A stretch of DNA of 64,000 bases from Favolaschia claudopus (taxonomy: Eukaryota > Basidiomycota > Agaricomycetes > Agaricales > Mycenaceae). Under the pieces are notes generated by a model that saw nothing but the letters and a program-made list of their open reading frames with translations, made no database searches and was not told the DNA's origin. The translations under genes were made by a program, and so were the position numbers. The stretch lies in assembly GCA_037176885.1 (NCBI GenBank), contig JAWWNJ010000105.1:1-64000 (forward strand). The letters run 5' to 3'. Shown here piece after piece: positions 54,549-64,000 of this stretch (position 1 is the stretch's first letter; each line of letters begins with the position of its first letter).

Positions 54549-55831
54549 TGACTTTGCGCCTGTGGAGGGAGTAGCTCTGACAATGAACTAGGTTTAATCT
54601 GCCGTGGTCACTGTATCAAGGAAACCCGTACAGATGATTGATATTGAAACACTTCAGGGGGCAAATTTGCCGGGGAGATGGAGTGTTGGCCGAAGGTGGG
54701 TTGAGCCTTTGCTACAGTTACCGGATTAAAGAACAAACGGCACCTTCCTATGTATAGCTGTTCAAACTCCCATTCCCGTGATATTCATCGCGACAAGCTG
54801 GCGTCCTTCATTCCTTCAGTCAGCGTCAGGAAAGAGGCAGACCAGGGACAGAAGAAGCCGACTGGGAGAACAGCTGCAATAATGCTCAAGAAAGCTTGAG
54901 GGTGATCGATGAGGACTTCGGGATTCATACCTGGGGTGAACACTGAACGGAGCAACTGGATCTATATTCGATAGAAACCATCTGCAAAGAATAACGCGGG
55001 TGTGAATCGTGACCAGGTACGGTTTGGAACAGCGACAGATAGATTAACCCGCAGCATCATTCGAGTCTCACCTTCCTCGCAGAACTGAGAAGGGGGATTT
55101 TTATCTTGCAATTGACAGAAAATCGTTTGTCATTTGAAAATAGGTAGACACGAGGCAAGAATAGGTTTCAGCAAATGATAGAGGGAGAGTCATCTTTGGC
55201 ACCAGAAGATACAACAACAACCACTAACTATTCTTGAAAGACACCACGCAAACTTTGAGCGACCAGCGCGGCACAGTTGGAGCGGGGAAAGAGTCGGCTC
55301 CAGAGTGGGTCAGTGACGGAAGAAGGGCGGACAAGTTTGTGAGATTGAGGTAGCAGATACAGGAAGACGTAGAATCGAAGCAGATTTCCGGGCTTTACGA
55401 CGAAGAATAAACCGCCTTGGAGAGAATTGCCATCATGGTCGTCGTTTGGTCGTCGTGGTGGGAGACATCGCATGTCACGCTGTGACAACGGGTTGGCCGG
55501 TCGGCTTTATCGGCCGCTGGAACTGTCGACATTTGTTTCGGAAATTCTTGCAAGAACGAGTATGTGTATGTTATCAAAAACGCAAGATACATTTGTTTTG
55601 AGATAGATAGCCCGCAAGCTACACGGCGCAGCTCAAGCGAGTGAGAAATAACTTTCAACGGCTGGTTCACGGGAAATTGCGGTTGATCAACGATTGAAGA
55701 AATTCGACTGTTCACGCGTTCACGCTGCAATAAGTAGGGTAGGTTTTCAATTATTCTATTTGAGCGACTAAGAGTACGAGTATATCCAAATGACTTTCCT
55801 GTATGCGGAATATGTCTTGTGGGGGCCAAGT
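54549..55831. other. Intergenic, no supported gene
   Basis: Minus frames at 55228-55488 and 55395-55859 overlap each other in different frames and lack domains. About 1.3 kb otherwise without signal. Confidence 0.45.
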
Positions 55832-57042
55832 TTAGGCCGATAGAACCCCATCCACCCACTGTAACACAGTGTCCCTAAACACATCCGGCGCACTCACGAA
55901 AGTAAAATGCTCCGCCCCGGGAATCGTCACAACGTTTAAATCCTTCCATCCGTCAATAGCATCCAAAACCGGCTGCTTCAACAAAATCTTGTCCTCTCCA
56001 CCAAACAACGCCAGCAGCGGCAACCCCTCCTCTTTCCCCGCCCTTAACAGCCCTTCTGTGCTCTGCGTTCGGTTCAGTAGGAACTCGGTGACAACCCGCG
56101 GCTGGACGATGCCGTCGCCCAAACACGCCAGGTAGAAATTCCATTCGAGCGCGGGGTGGCAAAGGTTGATAAAGCCGATGAAAGTGGTTTGGAAGTCAGT
56201 TACGTTGTCGAGGACGGTGAGGCCCGGGGTGATGGCTGCAATTTCGGGGGAGAGGACGGCGGCGAGGTCAGCTGTGCTCGGTACAGCGGCGTCGTAGATG
56301 ATTCCAGAGAGGTAGCTTCGCGGGTGGATAGTTAGAATGTCAACAATGTGCGTTGCTGAGTATGAGATGCATCAACGTCCATAATTCCGATAATAATGAA
56401 ACTGATGACAGCTTACCTCCGTTGCTCCTGGAGTGGAATAGACTTTAGTGCCGTTCGGATTTAGTGGAGGTCAACAACGTACCATGCCAATATAAATGGC
56501 CTTTCCAATCCATAACTCTGCACAACAGCATCAAAATCCTCAGCAAGCCTCCGCGATTCCCAAGAAGGCGTATCCGTTGGCTTATCGCTCCGTCCATGCC
56601 CACGCGTGTCATAGCGAACCTATACGAAACTTGTTAATTTCTGGCGGAAATTCATTTATCGGATATCGTCGCACCATGAAAACCTGAGACAGCCACAAAG
56701 GATCGTCGAACACGTTATTGAAAGCCATAGCCCCGACGCCAAACCCATGGATGAAGACAACGGCCGGCTTGGACGGGTCGCCCCGCGCGTCTGCGAATAT
56801 TTTGGTGCCGTCTGTGGAGGTGACGAAGCGGCCTGGTGCGACGGCGGAGAGACCAAAGTTAGCTTCAGTTGGGGTGATTGAGACGTTTGAGTCGATGACC
56901 TGGAAGAGGATCCGAAGTTCAGCATATGGCAGAATAATTACAAGCGCGATGGACGAACTTTTGAAGAGAGCGTGGAAGCGGCTGCTAGGGATAGTGGCAC
57001 AAAGACGGCTACCCACGAAAGCGATATGTGAAAGGCGCGCAT
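55832..57042 (-). CDS. Secreted alpha/beta hydrolase
   Basis: Exon 1 (57042-56959) encodes MRAFHISLSWVAVFVPLSLAAA, a signal peptide; a 59-nt intron follows. The next exon has VTSTDGTKIFADARGDPSKP and VFIHGFGVGAMAF (oxyanion HG), then VRYDTRGHGRSDKPTD and ERPFILAW. An 11-nt exon at 56417-56427 completes AWSNGA, whose Ser is the likely nucleophile. Then HIVDILTIHPRSYLSGIIYDA, LLALFGGEDKILL with the acid Asp, and VTIPGAEHFTF with the catalytic His near the C-terminus. The protein belongs with fungal alpha/beta hydrolase-fold enzymes; substrate unknown. Confidence 0.8.
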
Positions 57043-57635
57043 TTTGCGAATGACGAGGAGGGTTGCGCCATATGCAAAATCCACCTCCCTTTATATAAGC
57101 CGAATAAGATTACTAAGAGAAGAAAGTAGCTGCATTACAAAGAAACGGCATATTGGAACGGAAAGAGGTTTTCGCTTGCTGTTCGCTGCATTTGTCAGGC
57201 GCTTGCGGATGGGGAAGGAGCTCAAGTCCGCAGATGCGAGGGTCGGATGGAAGACGAGCGTCGAATATTTGAATTTCCGGAGGATGGGAGACAAGTGCAC
57301 GGTGAGCTCATGAGGAGGAATGCAGGTTTGCACACTTTCCCCCGCTTTCCTTGAATTTCGAGAAAGGCGATGAGCAGCCAACGCGATCGAGTTCAGCTTC
57401 AGTAGGACAAGGGTGCGCGGAATTGCTGAGATCCGGAATTGGAAGCGATGTAGATTGTTTTCAGAATGTGCTGAAAAGGAGAGTCGGACAGCCGATTTTG
57501 AGCGCGTCGTTGAACAACAATCGGTGCGCGACCAGCAGAAGTACAGGTTGAGTAGGGCAGATTCTATAACCGACAACGAGAGTAGAACCGTAATACAGAT
57601 AGATACGCACGAACAATTTTCTTTGACTTGCGTGT
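57043..57635. other. Intergenic, nothing recognised
   Basis: Only short opposing frames between the hydrolase start and the aminotransferase stop. Confidence 0.5.
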
Positions 57636-59348
57636 CTACTCACACAACACATTCCACCCCATATACTGCTCCCTCCCTTCCTTCAACGCCAGCAACTTAT
57701 CCCACAACGCCTTCCCCACCGGACCCAACCCCACCAACCCACCCTTCAACGTGATCTCCCTCATCTTCCTCTTCTTCTCCTTAATCTCACTCACCGCGCT
57801 CCCCGTATCCTCAAAGTCGTCCGACACATCGAAATCACCAATCCGATCGATGGCGACGACGAGCACGGCGGTGCCGGTGCCGAAGCATTCGAGGAGCTGG
57901 CCTTTTGCCGCCCATGCGGCAAGCTCGTTGACGGTGAGGGGGCGTTCTTCAATTTGGACGTTGGGAGGGAAGGGCACGTTGAGGAGGTTCGCGGAGGGGT
58001 TCTTAGCGTGTTCGCGGAGGAGGACGAGGGTGGCGTCGCGCGTGATGCCGGGGAGGATGGTGCCGTCCGTGGGTGGGGTGACGATGGTTATTCCTGTGAA
58101 GTCGTCGTTCATGAGGGTGCGATAGAAACAGAGAGAAAATCCAACGCACCGCCGTCATCGCGTTCTGCGACCGCAAAGAAGTTCATCGCACCCGCCTCCG
58201 TAATCTTTTTGTCTTCGTCTAGCAACCAAAGCACCTGGTCGTATCCGAGTGCGGCGGCAGCCTGCTGGGGCACGAATCCCGGAGAGTAGTTCAGTCCGAG
58301 TTTGAAGCCACCTGTTCGATCGGACGCCTTGAGTATATCTGTAGAGTGAATGGTTCTGAGCTAATCTCACCTGTACCTCCAGGCCACGAGCGGACATGCT
58401 CCGATACGGCGAGGAGAGAAACGCCTCCAATTTTTTGAACGGGGAAATAGGGACCCACGGGGGTCACGATGGCGTAGAGTAGCGCTTCGTCTGAGGCGCC
58501 TACTTTTATTGCTATTGGAAGATAACAGGTTAGCGATATGAAACGCGATAAGAAACGGTGAAAGGGCTGGACTGAACGTACAGGCTTTTGTACCAACCAT
58601 AGTTGGTCGGATGTACAGGCTGGAATTCGAAGGAGGAATAAGACGCTGCCGCAATCTAGACAGAATACCCCGCTCACCTGTGGTCCGGTAAGGAGGGTAT
58701 CCACCGAGATTCTAGAGTGACGAGTGTGCTTATGCACGTCAGCAGAGCTTCAGGGTCGAAAGCCTATATCCATCGGACAATTAACTTGATTTCCACAACT
58801 GAATCTGAGAATCGACAAACCGGAAGCGCCATTCTTTTCGCGGATGTCAATAGCCGCTTCATGTTATCCCGAGGTCGAAACATGCAAGGTTTGCCTTCCG
58901 GGTTCAACACAGCCTACAGTACATACGATGAGCAAGAGGGCAATGAAAGGGAGTCCGGTGAATGTCTCACCTTCATGCCCTCGAAGACGTTGCTGGCATA
59001 TTGGAGACAATTGCTGACGGGGGAATCCATTCGGAACGAGATAAAAGCAGATGAAACAGATACGCACCTGGAAGGATCTATAGCCAAAGGACCATACGGT
59101 TTGATCTCCGGCGCAGACCATCCTGTTGAGGGATGATACTTGCACACCAACATGTGGTCGGTGTGGATCTGAATTCCGTCCAGTGAGCGATTAGTTAGCG
59201 GGACAGTATCGCAGGCGACGCACGTCTCCGAAAGAGTAGCTGCCTGGCGCAGGTATTGGTTTGAGAGTCGTCGCTCGCTCGATCTTGAGTCGCGACGCCT
59301 GCAAAAAGCTCCCTCAGTCGCACGCTCCACAACCTTCGAGAAATCCAC
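57636..59348 (-). CDS. Branched-chain amino acid aminotransferase
   Basis: Minus strand with several exons. Conserved parts in order: DHMLVCKYHPSTGWSAPEIKPYGPLAIDPS (about 59080-59170), LQYASNVFEGMK (about 58975), SLYIRPTMVGT, VGPYFPVQKIGGVSLLAV, HVRSWPGGTG, then near 58150-58330 LGLNYSPGFVPQQAAAALGYDQVLWLLDEDKKITEAGAMNFF, and in the last exon GITIVTPPTDGTILPGITRDA, ending at 57636. The PLP-binding Lys lies in the segment before LGLNYSPG. The enzyme exchanges amino groups between Leu, Ile or Val and 2-oxoglutarate. The true start is uncertain; the frame is open to 59348 and may include a targeting sequence. Confidence 0.85.
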
Positions 59349-60795
59349 GACAAACGTCTAGGGGCGCGACGACATTCGGGACATGTCCATTTTGTGTTGC
59401 GTTTCCATTGGGTCGCACAGCGGAAGCCATAAGGAGGCAAGTGAGGGAAGAACGGCGACGGAGGATGAGGGGAAAAAGTGAGAGACGACCACGTTTCAAA
59501 TACTTTCCAAATGTGACTCACCGGCAATCAATTATATGTATCGGCCGAATAATCCCGAAGACGCCCAGTTGAACTTGAATGCGGAGAGGATGTCCGGCAG
59601 GGAATGAGTAGGAATGAGTCAAACGACTGGCAAGATGAGTCAACAAAATATCAGCGAGTTGTCCTCAACACGGTCATTTTTGCTGAGCAAGTTCTACTTA
59701 TTGAGGGTCTCCCTGTTTGTTTGCGTTCGAACTCCGGAAGGAGGGGGAAATAGTTACGACATTCGGGTTGCGGGAGTAGCGGTCCGTCCGCTAAATCATT
59801 GCCAAAAATAGATGCAAAAGCCATAACTTTGTGGCTTGGCCTCTTGCTTGGCCTTGGTTTGCGATAAAAAGAAAACGAAAATTTTTAAATTTTTTAAAAA
59901 ATTCCTTGGTTTCTTGACCTGAGGCCAAAGCCGGAGAAACACCAAAGAAACACTGTGCGCATTGCGTTCCATTGCGATAAGTATTATGTATCCAGGAAAA
60001 TGGTCTTTCGGCTGACGCAACACATGCCGAAAGATTGCCGAGGTTTTCCTATTGGAACGGCATATCCCGGACCAATAGGAATAATTTCGGCAGTCGACAC
60101 TGTAGGTCGGGTCATCGGGTCAGCCGAAAATTCGTTTTCTTCAGTGTGAATTCAATTTGGTGTCGATCCGTCGCAGCCTTGGAGGCTGCAGAGCTGTTTC
60201 ATTGTTGCTAAGCTGAAGCTACCTGTTCATGTAGTAAATTCACGCTAAAACGGCGATGAGAGTCAAGGGCAATGCCAATCAAGTGTGTGACGGACGTGAT
60301 GACGTGACATAATGCTGCTTACCTTCCCACGCTCTTGAGCTTCGACCACGATGGCCAAACGATGGCACGACATTGAACGACGGGAAGCGGACTGATCTGC
60401 TGCTACTCATAGCATTCACAAGACGCCAAAACCCCGTCCCTTTGTGAGCAAGCACAGCCAAACCTCTAAAATCTTATCGGAGTTCTCGCTTCTCCTCCAC
60501 CTAAGTACATACTTCAAGATGATCTCGTCTCCGCTCAAAAAAAAATCGAAGGTCGAGAAGGCAGGCCACCAGCCTGCGAGCATTCAAGCAAACCGAGTTT
60601 TGGCGCTTATGTCTCGCACAAATTTGTCTGTTGTTGCCCGCCGGCGGAAACACTGCGATCTTAACTCGCAAGGCGATTGGGTTGCGACTAGGATATGACA
60701 GCTGAATGGAAGGTCTAAGTTTGTTATCTTCTACACAAGGTCTCCACGTTCCACAAGCGTGGAGTGTGCGCAACATAACCCTCACCCAAACCACC
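59349..60795. other. Intergenic region with short inverted repeats
   Basis: No supported gene. Around 59790-60130 the sequence is AT-rich and repetitive. CTTTCGGC/GCCGAAAG (60004-60033) and CCTATTGG/CCAATAGG (60047-60080) are short inverted repeats and may be remnants of a small transposon. Confidence 0.5.
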
Positions 60796-63703
60796 ATGGA
60801 GCGTAGGGATGCCAGTCTCGAAGGTAGGCTCATTTTCCGCCACCATTCCTCAAATATACTCAACCCACACCAGACGATGATGCCGCGGGCGCCAAAATTT
60901 GGTCTGTGTACGCTTCGGAGGCAGAGAAGTACGATAAGGCGTTGGTACAGAGCTGGAAGAGTGACATGGATGGACTCCTGATATTTGTGAGTATCGCAGT
61001 CTTCCCTCTAGTCGAGTTGTTCGATATCAACCATTACAGGCCGGTCTTTTTTCTGCAATTTTAACAGCTTTTCTCATCGAGAGCTATAAAACACTCACAC
61101 CGGACTCCGAGGACGACATGGTTCTCCTCCTGAGCCAGATCTCTGCTCAATTGGCAGGAATTGCGAACGGCAGCGCCATTGATATCCCCACCCCCGCACC
61201 ATTCGTTACCCCCGCCTCCTCGCTTGTTTGCAATTTGCTTTGGTTTATCAGCCTTGGTCTTAGTCTTGCTTGTGCTCTGACGGCCACGCTCGTCGAGCAA
61301 TGGGCGCGGGACTTCACATACAAGACCGAGATGCGTTCTTCGCCCCTCACTCGCGCTAGAATCTTCTCATATCTCTACTATGGACTCAAACGATTCAATA
61401 TGCACGCGGTGGTGGAAGCCATCCCTCTCCTCCTGCATCTCTCCTTGGTCTTCTTCTTTGCCGGGCTCATCGCCTTCCTCGTTCCGGTCAATCGAGGCGT
61501 CATGATTCTATCAGTTCTCCTCCTCGCGACCTTGCTCGCCGTTTACGCCACATTCACGGTATTCCCCGTTCTTGCCTATGACTCCCCTTACCACACACCT
61601 CTATCTGGCATTGTCTGGCGCTCGGTCCAGTTATTTGACGACCTGCGAAAAGCCGTGCGCCGGCAAGTCCGAGTCAGCTCGTTTCCACCCAAGCGAGACT
61701 CCATGATGGAAAACATGACTAAGGTCGCAGTTCATGACTCAGAAGAGCGCCGTGATCGAGATCTTCGAGCACTCTGCTGGAGCGTGAAATCGCTGGCGGA
61801 TGATTATGAGCTTGAACCCTTTCTGGAAGGTATCCCGGATGTCCTGTGGAGTTCCAAGGGACGCCGCAACGCATATGACGATCACATAGTGAATCTGTTA
61901 CATGATCCAGAAGTGCAATTAAAACAGCGGTTGGAAAATTTCCTTCGGGGGTGTAATAGTGATCTCCTTCCCAGGGAAACCCAATTCCGACGACTTATAA
62001 CGGCTCTAAAGGCCTTGTGGGCCATTGCCACTATTCCCGCATATATTGCTCGCGAGCAGCTCGAGCATCTGGGATCTTTCGAGCCTACCCTGGTCAAGCA
62101 GCCTGGACTGCCTTTTAAGGTCGAACAGTATCAGGTTTCAGCACGCGCCGTGTTATACTTGAACGCCCTCCTACCACTCTTCGTCAAGTACAATGATGTT
62201 GACAAGATCATCGATCAAGTTCAGCATGCCATTTCACGTGCTCCTCAGCAACTATTATTAAATCATGTCCAATCTCTTGCCACAAAATTCAGGAAACTCA
62301 GAGCTGATTTGAACTATTTCGGAAACGTTTTGAGTGGCCTCAGCATTCGAAATCGTTTCAGCTTTTTGGAACAATCCCTTCCCAAAAACGTCAGTGCCAC
62401 ATCTGAGTGGATCGCGCATTCTCTGAAGGCAATGAAGGCACTCTGTTCTATCCTACTCGAGGTGAAATACAGGGTTTTCGCCGCTTTCCTGATGGAAGCT
62501 GCATTTCTCGAATCACCGCCATATGAATTCGAGGCAACTCGCGCAGTCTTCCTGTTTGACTCGCCGCCAGTGCCTACTGACGCTCTCATCGATGCATTCA
62601 GCACGATTGTGGAGCACCAGGTACAGAAAGACAGTTTCAACAAACATACGCACGGGATTCTCGCAGATTTGCTTGCTACTTCAAGCAAAAATTGTCGAAA
62701 ATTTCCCCCCCATCTGTCAACTTATCTCATCACGCAGAACCTGTCCGATTTAATCGTGTTGAAGAAGTGCGACAATTCATGGTTATGTGAATGTCTAACA
62801 ATGGAGCTGAAAGTCAACTTCGGCAGTTCCTCAACAAATTACTTCGACAACTCCCGTGCGAAGTCTAGTAGGAGAGTTGTCGAAGTAATTTGGGAGCTGG
62901 CATTTTCAGCCGAACATCATTGCCGTTGTCTATGGAAAGACCAAAAACACCAGGACCGCTTTCCACCCGAGAGTCAAGAAACTTTGGATTGCGTGAGGGG
63001 AGCAATGGAATCGTCGGCAACCCCTTCAGCCGTCGCTTTGATTCAAACGCAGTCACTTAACGCCGTGGTAGGGCGACCTAACCTGACTATGACACCGGTC
63101 TACATGGAAGAGCCGGAGGAGGTGTTTATCGACAGTTCTAGTGAAGAAGACGAAATCTTGGATGAAATCCGATTTCCAGCTCATCCATTCCTGGCCAAGT
63201 CCCTACCGGTTTACCGTCAACTTGAAGACGACGTATATGCCGCGTTAGACTTGCGGATCGCTGTGGTTGCGGAATTTCTTCAAGGGTGTGGCAGCACGAT
63301 AGGCCGATACGACGAACCTCCATACAAAGCAGAAGACACAATGCGAATTCTCACAAGATTTGTGCCGAGATCAGCGCCGGTGAAGATCCAGCGGCACTTT
63401 GCTGCAGCTTGGAGAGCTGGCATGGAGGAACTTGCAGGTACAAACCTTCAGGCGACACTTGCAGAAGTCCTAGTCGATTCAAGGCTCTTGTCCATGTACA
63501 GGGACGAGGAAGAGGAAGGAGATTTTGTGGGATATTATTGGCTGAAAGATCCGAGTGCTTTCCGGATGTTCATCGAGGGCATGAAATTTGTGGAACAACG
63601 CGACGATATCGGTTCAGGCTTTAAAACAAAGATCGAAACGATACGAAACTCAATGACGAGCCAACAAACGACCCATGAGGAAAATGTAGAGGATTCAGGT
63701 TAA
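60796..63703 (+). CDS. DUF6535 membrane protein, copy 2, intact, 934 aa
   Basis: Exons 60796-60823, 60874-60986 and 61040-63703, with introns of 50 and 53 nt. The N-terminus reads MERRDASLEDDDAAGAKIWSVYASEAEKYDKALV (broken by introns) and leads into the DUF6535 domain with four hydrophobic segments: ILTAFLIES, CNLLWFISLGLSLACALTA, LLLHLSLVFFFAGLIAFLV and MILSVLLLATLLAVYATF. A long soluble helical part follows (about 650 residues), with an acidic insert EEPEEVFIDSSSEEDEILDE near residues 710-730 that copy 1 lacks. Copy 1 lies about 20 kb away in opposite orientation with the same exon plan. Family function is unknown; such proteins are expanded in mushrooms. Confidence 0.88.
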
Positions 63704-63832
63704 TTTCGGTGGCTGTCGTGGGTCCGCAGGGGAAGTGGGAAAGAAGAGAAAGAAGAGAACGGTGTCTAGTGGGTATCCTAGAAAACCGTTGACTACAGCG
63801 ATTTGTTTCTCAGTGATCAAATATCAGACTCC

Positions 63833-64000
63833 CTAATTGTAAACCTTCACGAGCTTATTAAACGAAGACCCATCCTCCAACACAACCGTCTCCTCAACCA
63901 ACTGATACCCCCGCCATTTCGGGAGCAACACAATCCAAAACGCCCAGTAGAGAAACGCAACGGCAATGAAACCAAGCCCGACGGCGCAGTACGTGGCGTA
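63833..64000 (-). CDS. C-terminal end of a membrane transporter (amino acid permease-like)
   Basis: The minus strand reads CAVGLGFIAVAFLYWAFWIVLLPKWRGY, a final membrane helix, then QLVEETVVLEDGSSFNKLVKVYN and TAG at 63833. A last helix followed by a short tail with VVLEDG is usual for APC-superfamily amino acid permeases of fungi. The rest lies beyond the window, so the assignment is tentative. Confidence 0.5.
   Translation of the reverse strand, partial: YATYCAVGLGFIAVAFLYWAFWIVLLPKWRGYQLVEETVVLEDGSSFNKLVKVYN

Noticed and set aside
33481..59348. A single secondary-metabolite gene cluster (halogenase, oxygenase, hydrolase, aminotransferase)
   Set aside because: The genes are spread over 26 kb with many unrelated membrane and F-box genes between, and there is no backbone synthase in view.

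Overview
This window looks like nuclear DNA of a mushroom-forming basidiomycete (Agaricomycetes). Host genes carry many introns of about 45-65 nt, and the recognisable families are typical of that group: DUF6535, DUF6534-like and other seven-helix membrane proteins, F-box proteins, DUF4419, a fungal flavin-dependent halogenase, small secreted Cys-rich proteins and a branched-chain aminotransferase. No tRNA, rRNA or CRISPR was seen.

Layout: 1-5768 is a decayed Helitron on the minus strand (Pif1-type helicase, HUH replication-initiation domain, DUF6570, N-terminal part), followed by a 48-bp minisatellite at 5797-6080. From 7011 to 32720 lie three related but broken minus-strand genes of an unknown family (A, B, C). 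Gene B is cut in two by a 21.8-kb LTR retrotransposon (9170-30943).

The retrotransposon is the most interesting object. Its 1797-bp LTRs appear identical, it is flanked by a 4-5 bp target duplication, and it encodes gag, protease and pol of Ty3/gypsy type. Gag/pro and pro/pol are joined by two -1 frame changes, each at the same heptamer GGATTTT with a hairpin 6-7 nt downstream. Between pol and the 3' LTR it carries about 10.5 kb of extra DNA holding three spliced genes on the opposite strand, two of which encode six-cysteine clusters resembling Zn2Cys6 DNA-binding domains. The whole element (LTRs, gag, pol, cargo) is studded with CCGCGG, the everted CCG/CGG pair recognised by some Zn2Cys6 proteins: about 49 copies in 18 kb against about 15 in the 42 kb of flanking DNA. 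This suggests, as inference, that the element encodes DNA-binding proteins that mark or activate its own copies. A 3.8-kb TIR element with a 7-bp target duplication has landed inside the largest antisense gene, and removing it restores the frame exactly.

Right of the retrotransposon are host genes: halogenase (33481-35605, with a 5-nt microexon), an inverted pair of DUF6535 genes (37339-40179 with a nonsense codon; 60796-63703 intact), a DUF6534-like protein (41642-43763), an F-box protein (44188-45783) with a 258-bp foldback upstream, a 2-oxoglutarate/Fe(II) oxygenase (47040-48559), two divergent small secreted proteins (48595-49104 and 49913-50562), a DUF4419 protein (50874-52279), a seven-helix protein (52603-54548), a secreted alpha/beta hydrolase (55832-57042), a branched-chain aminotransferase (57636-59348) and the tail of a transporter (63833-64000). 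Exon models were derived by hand from splice signals and frame continuity.
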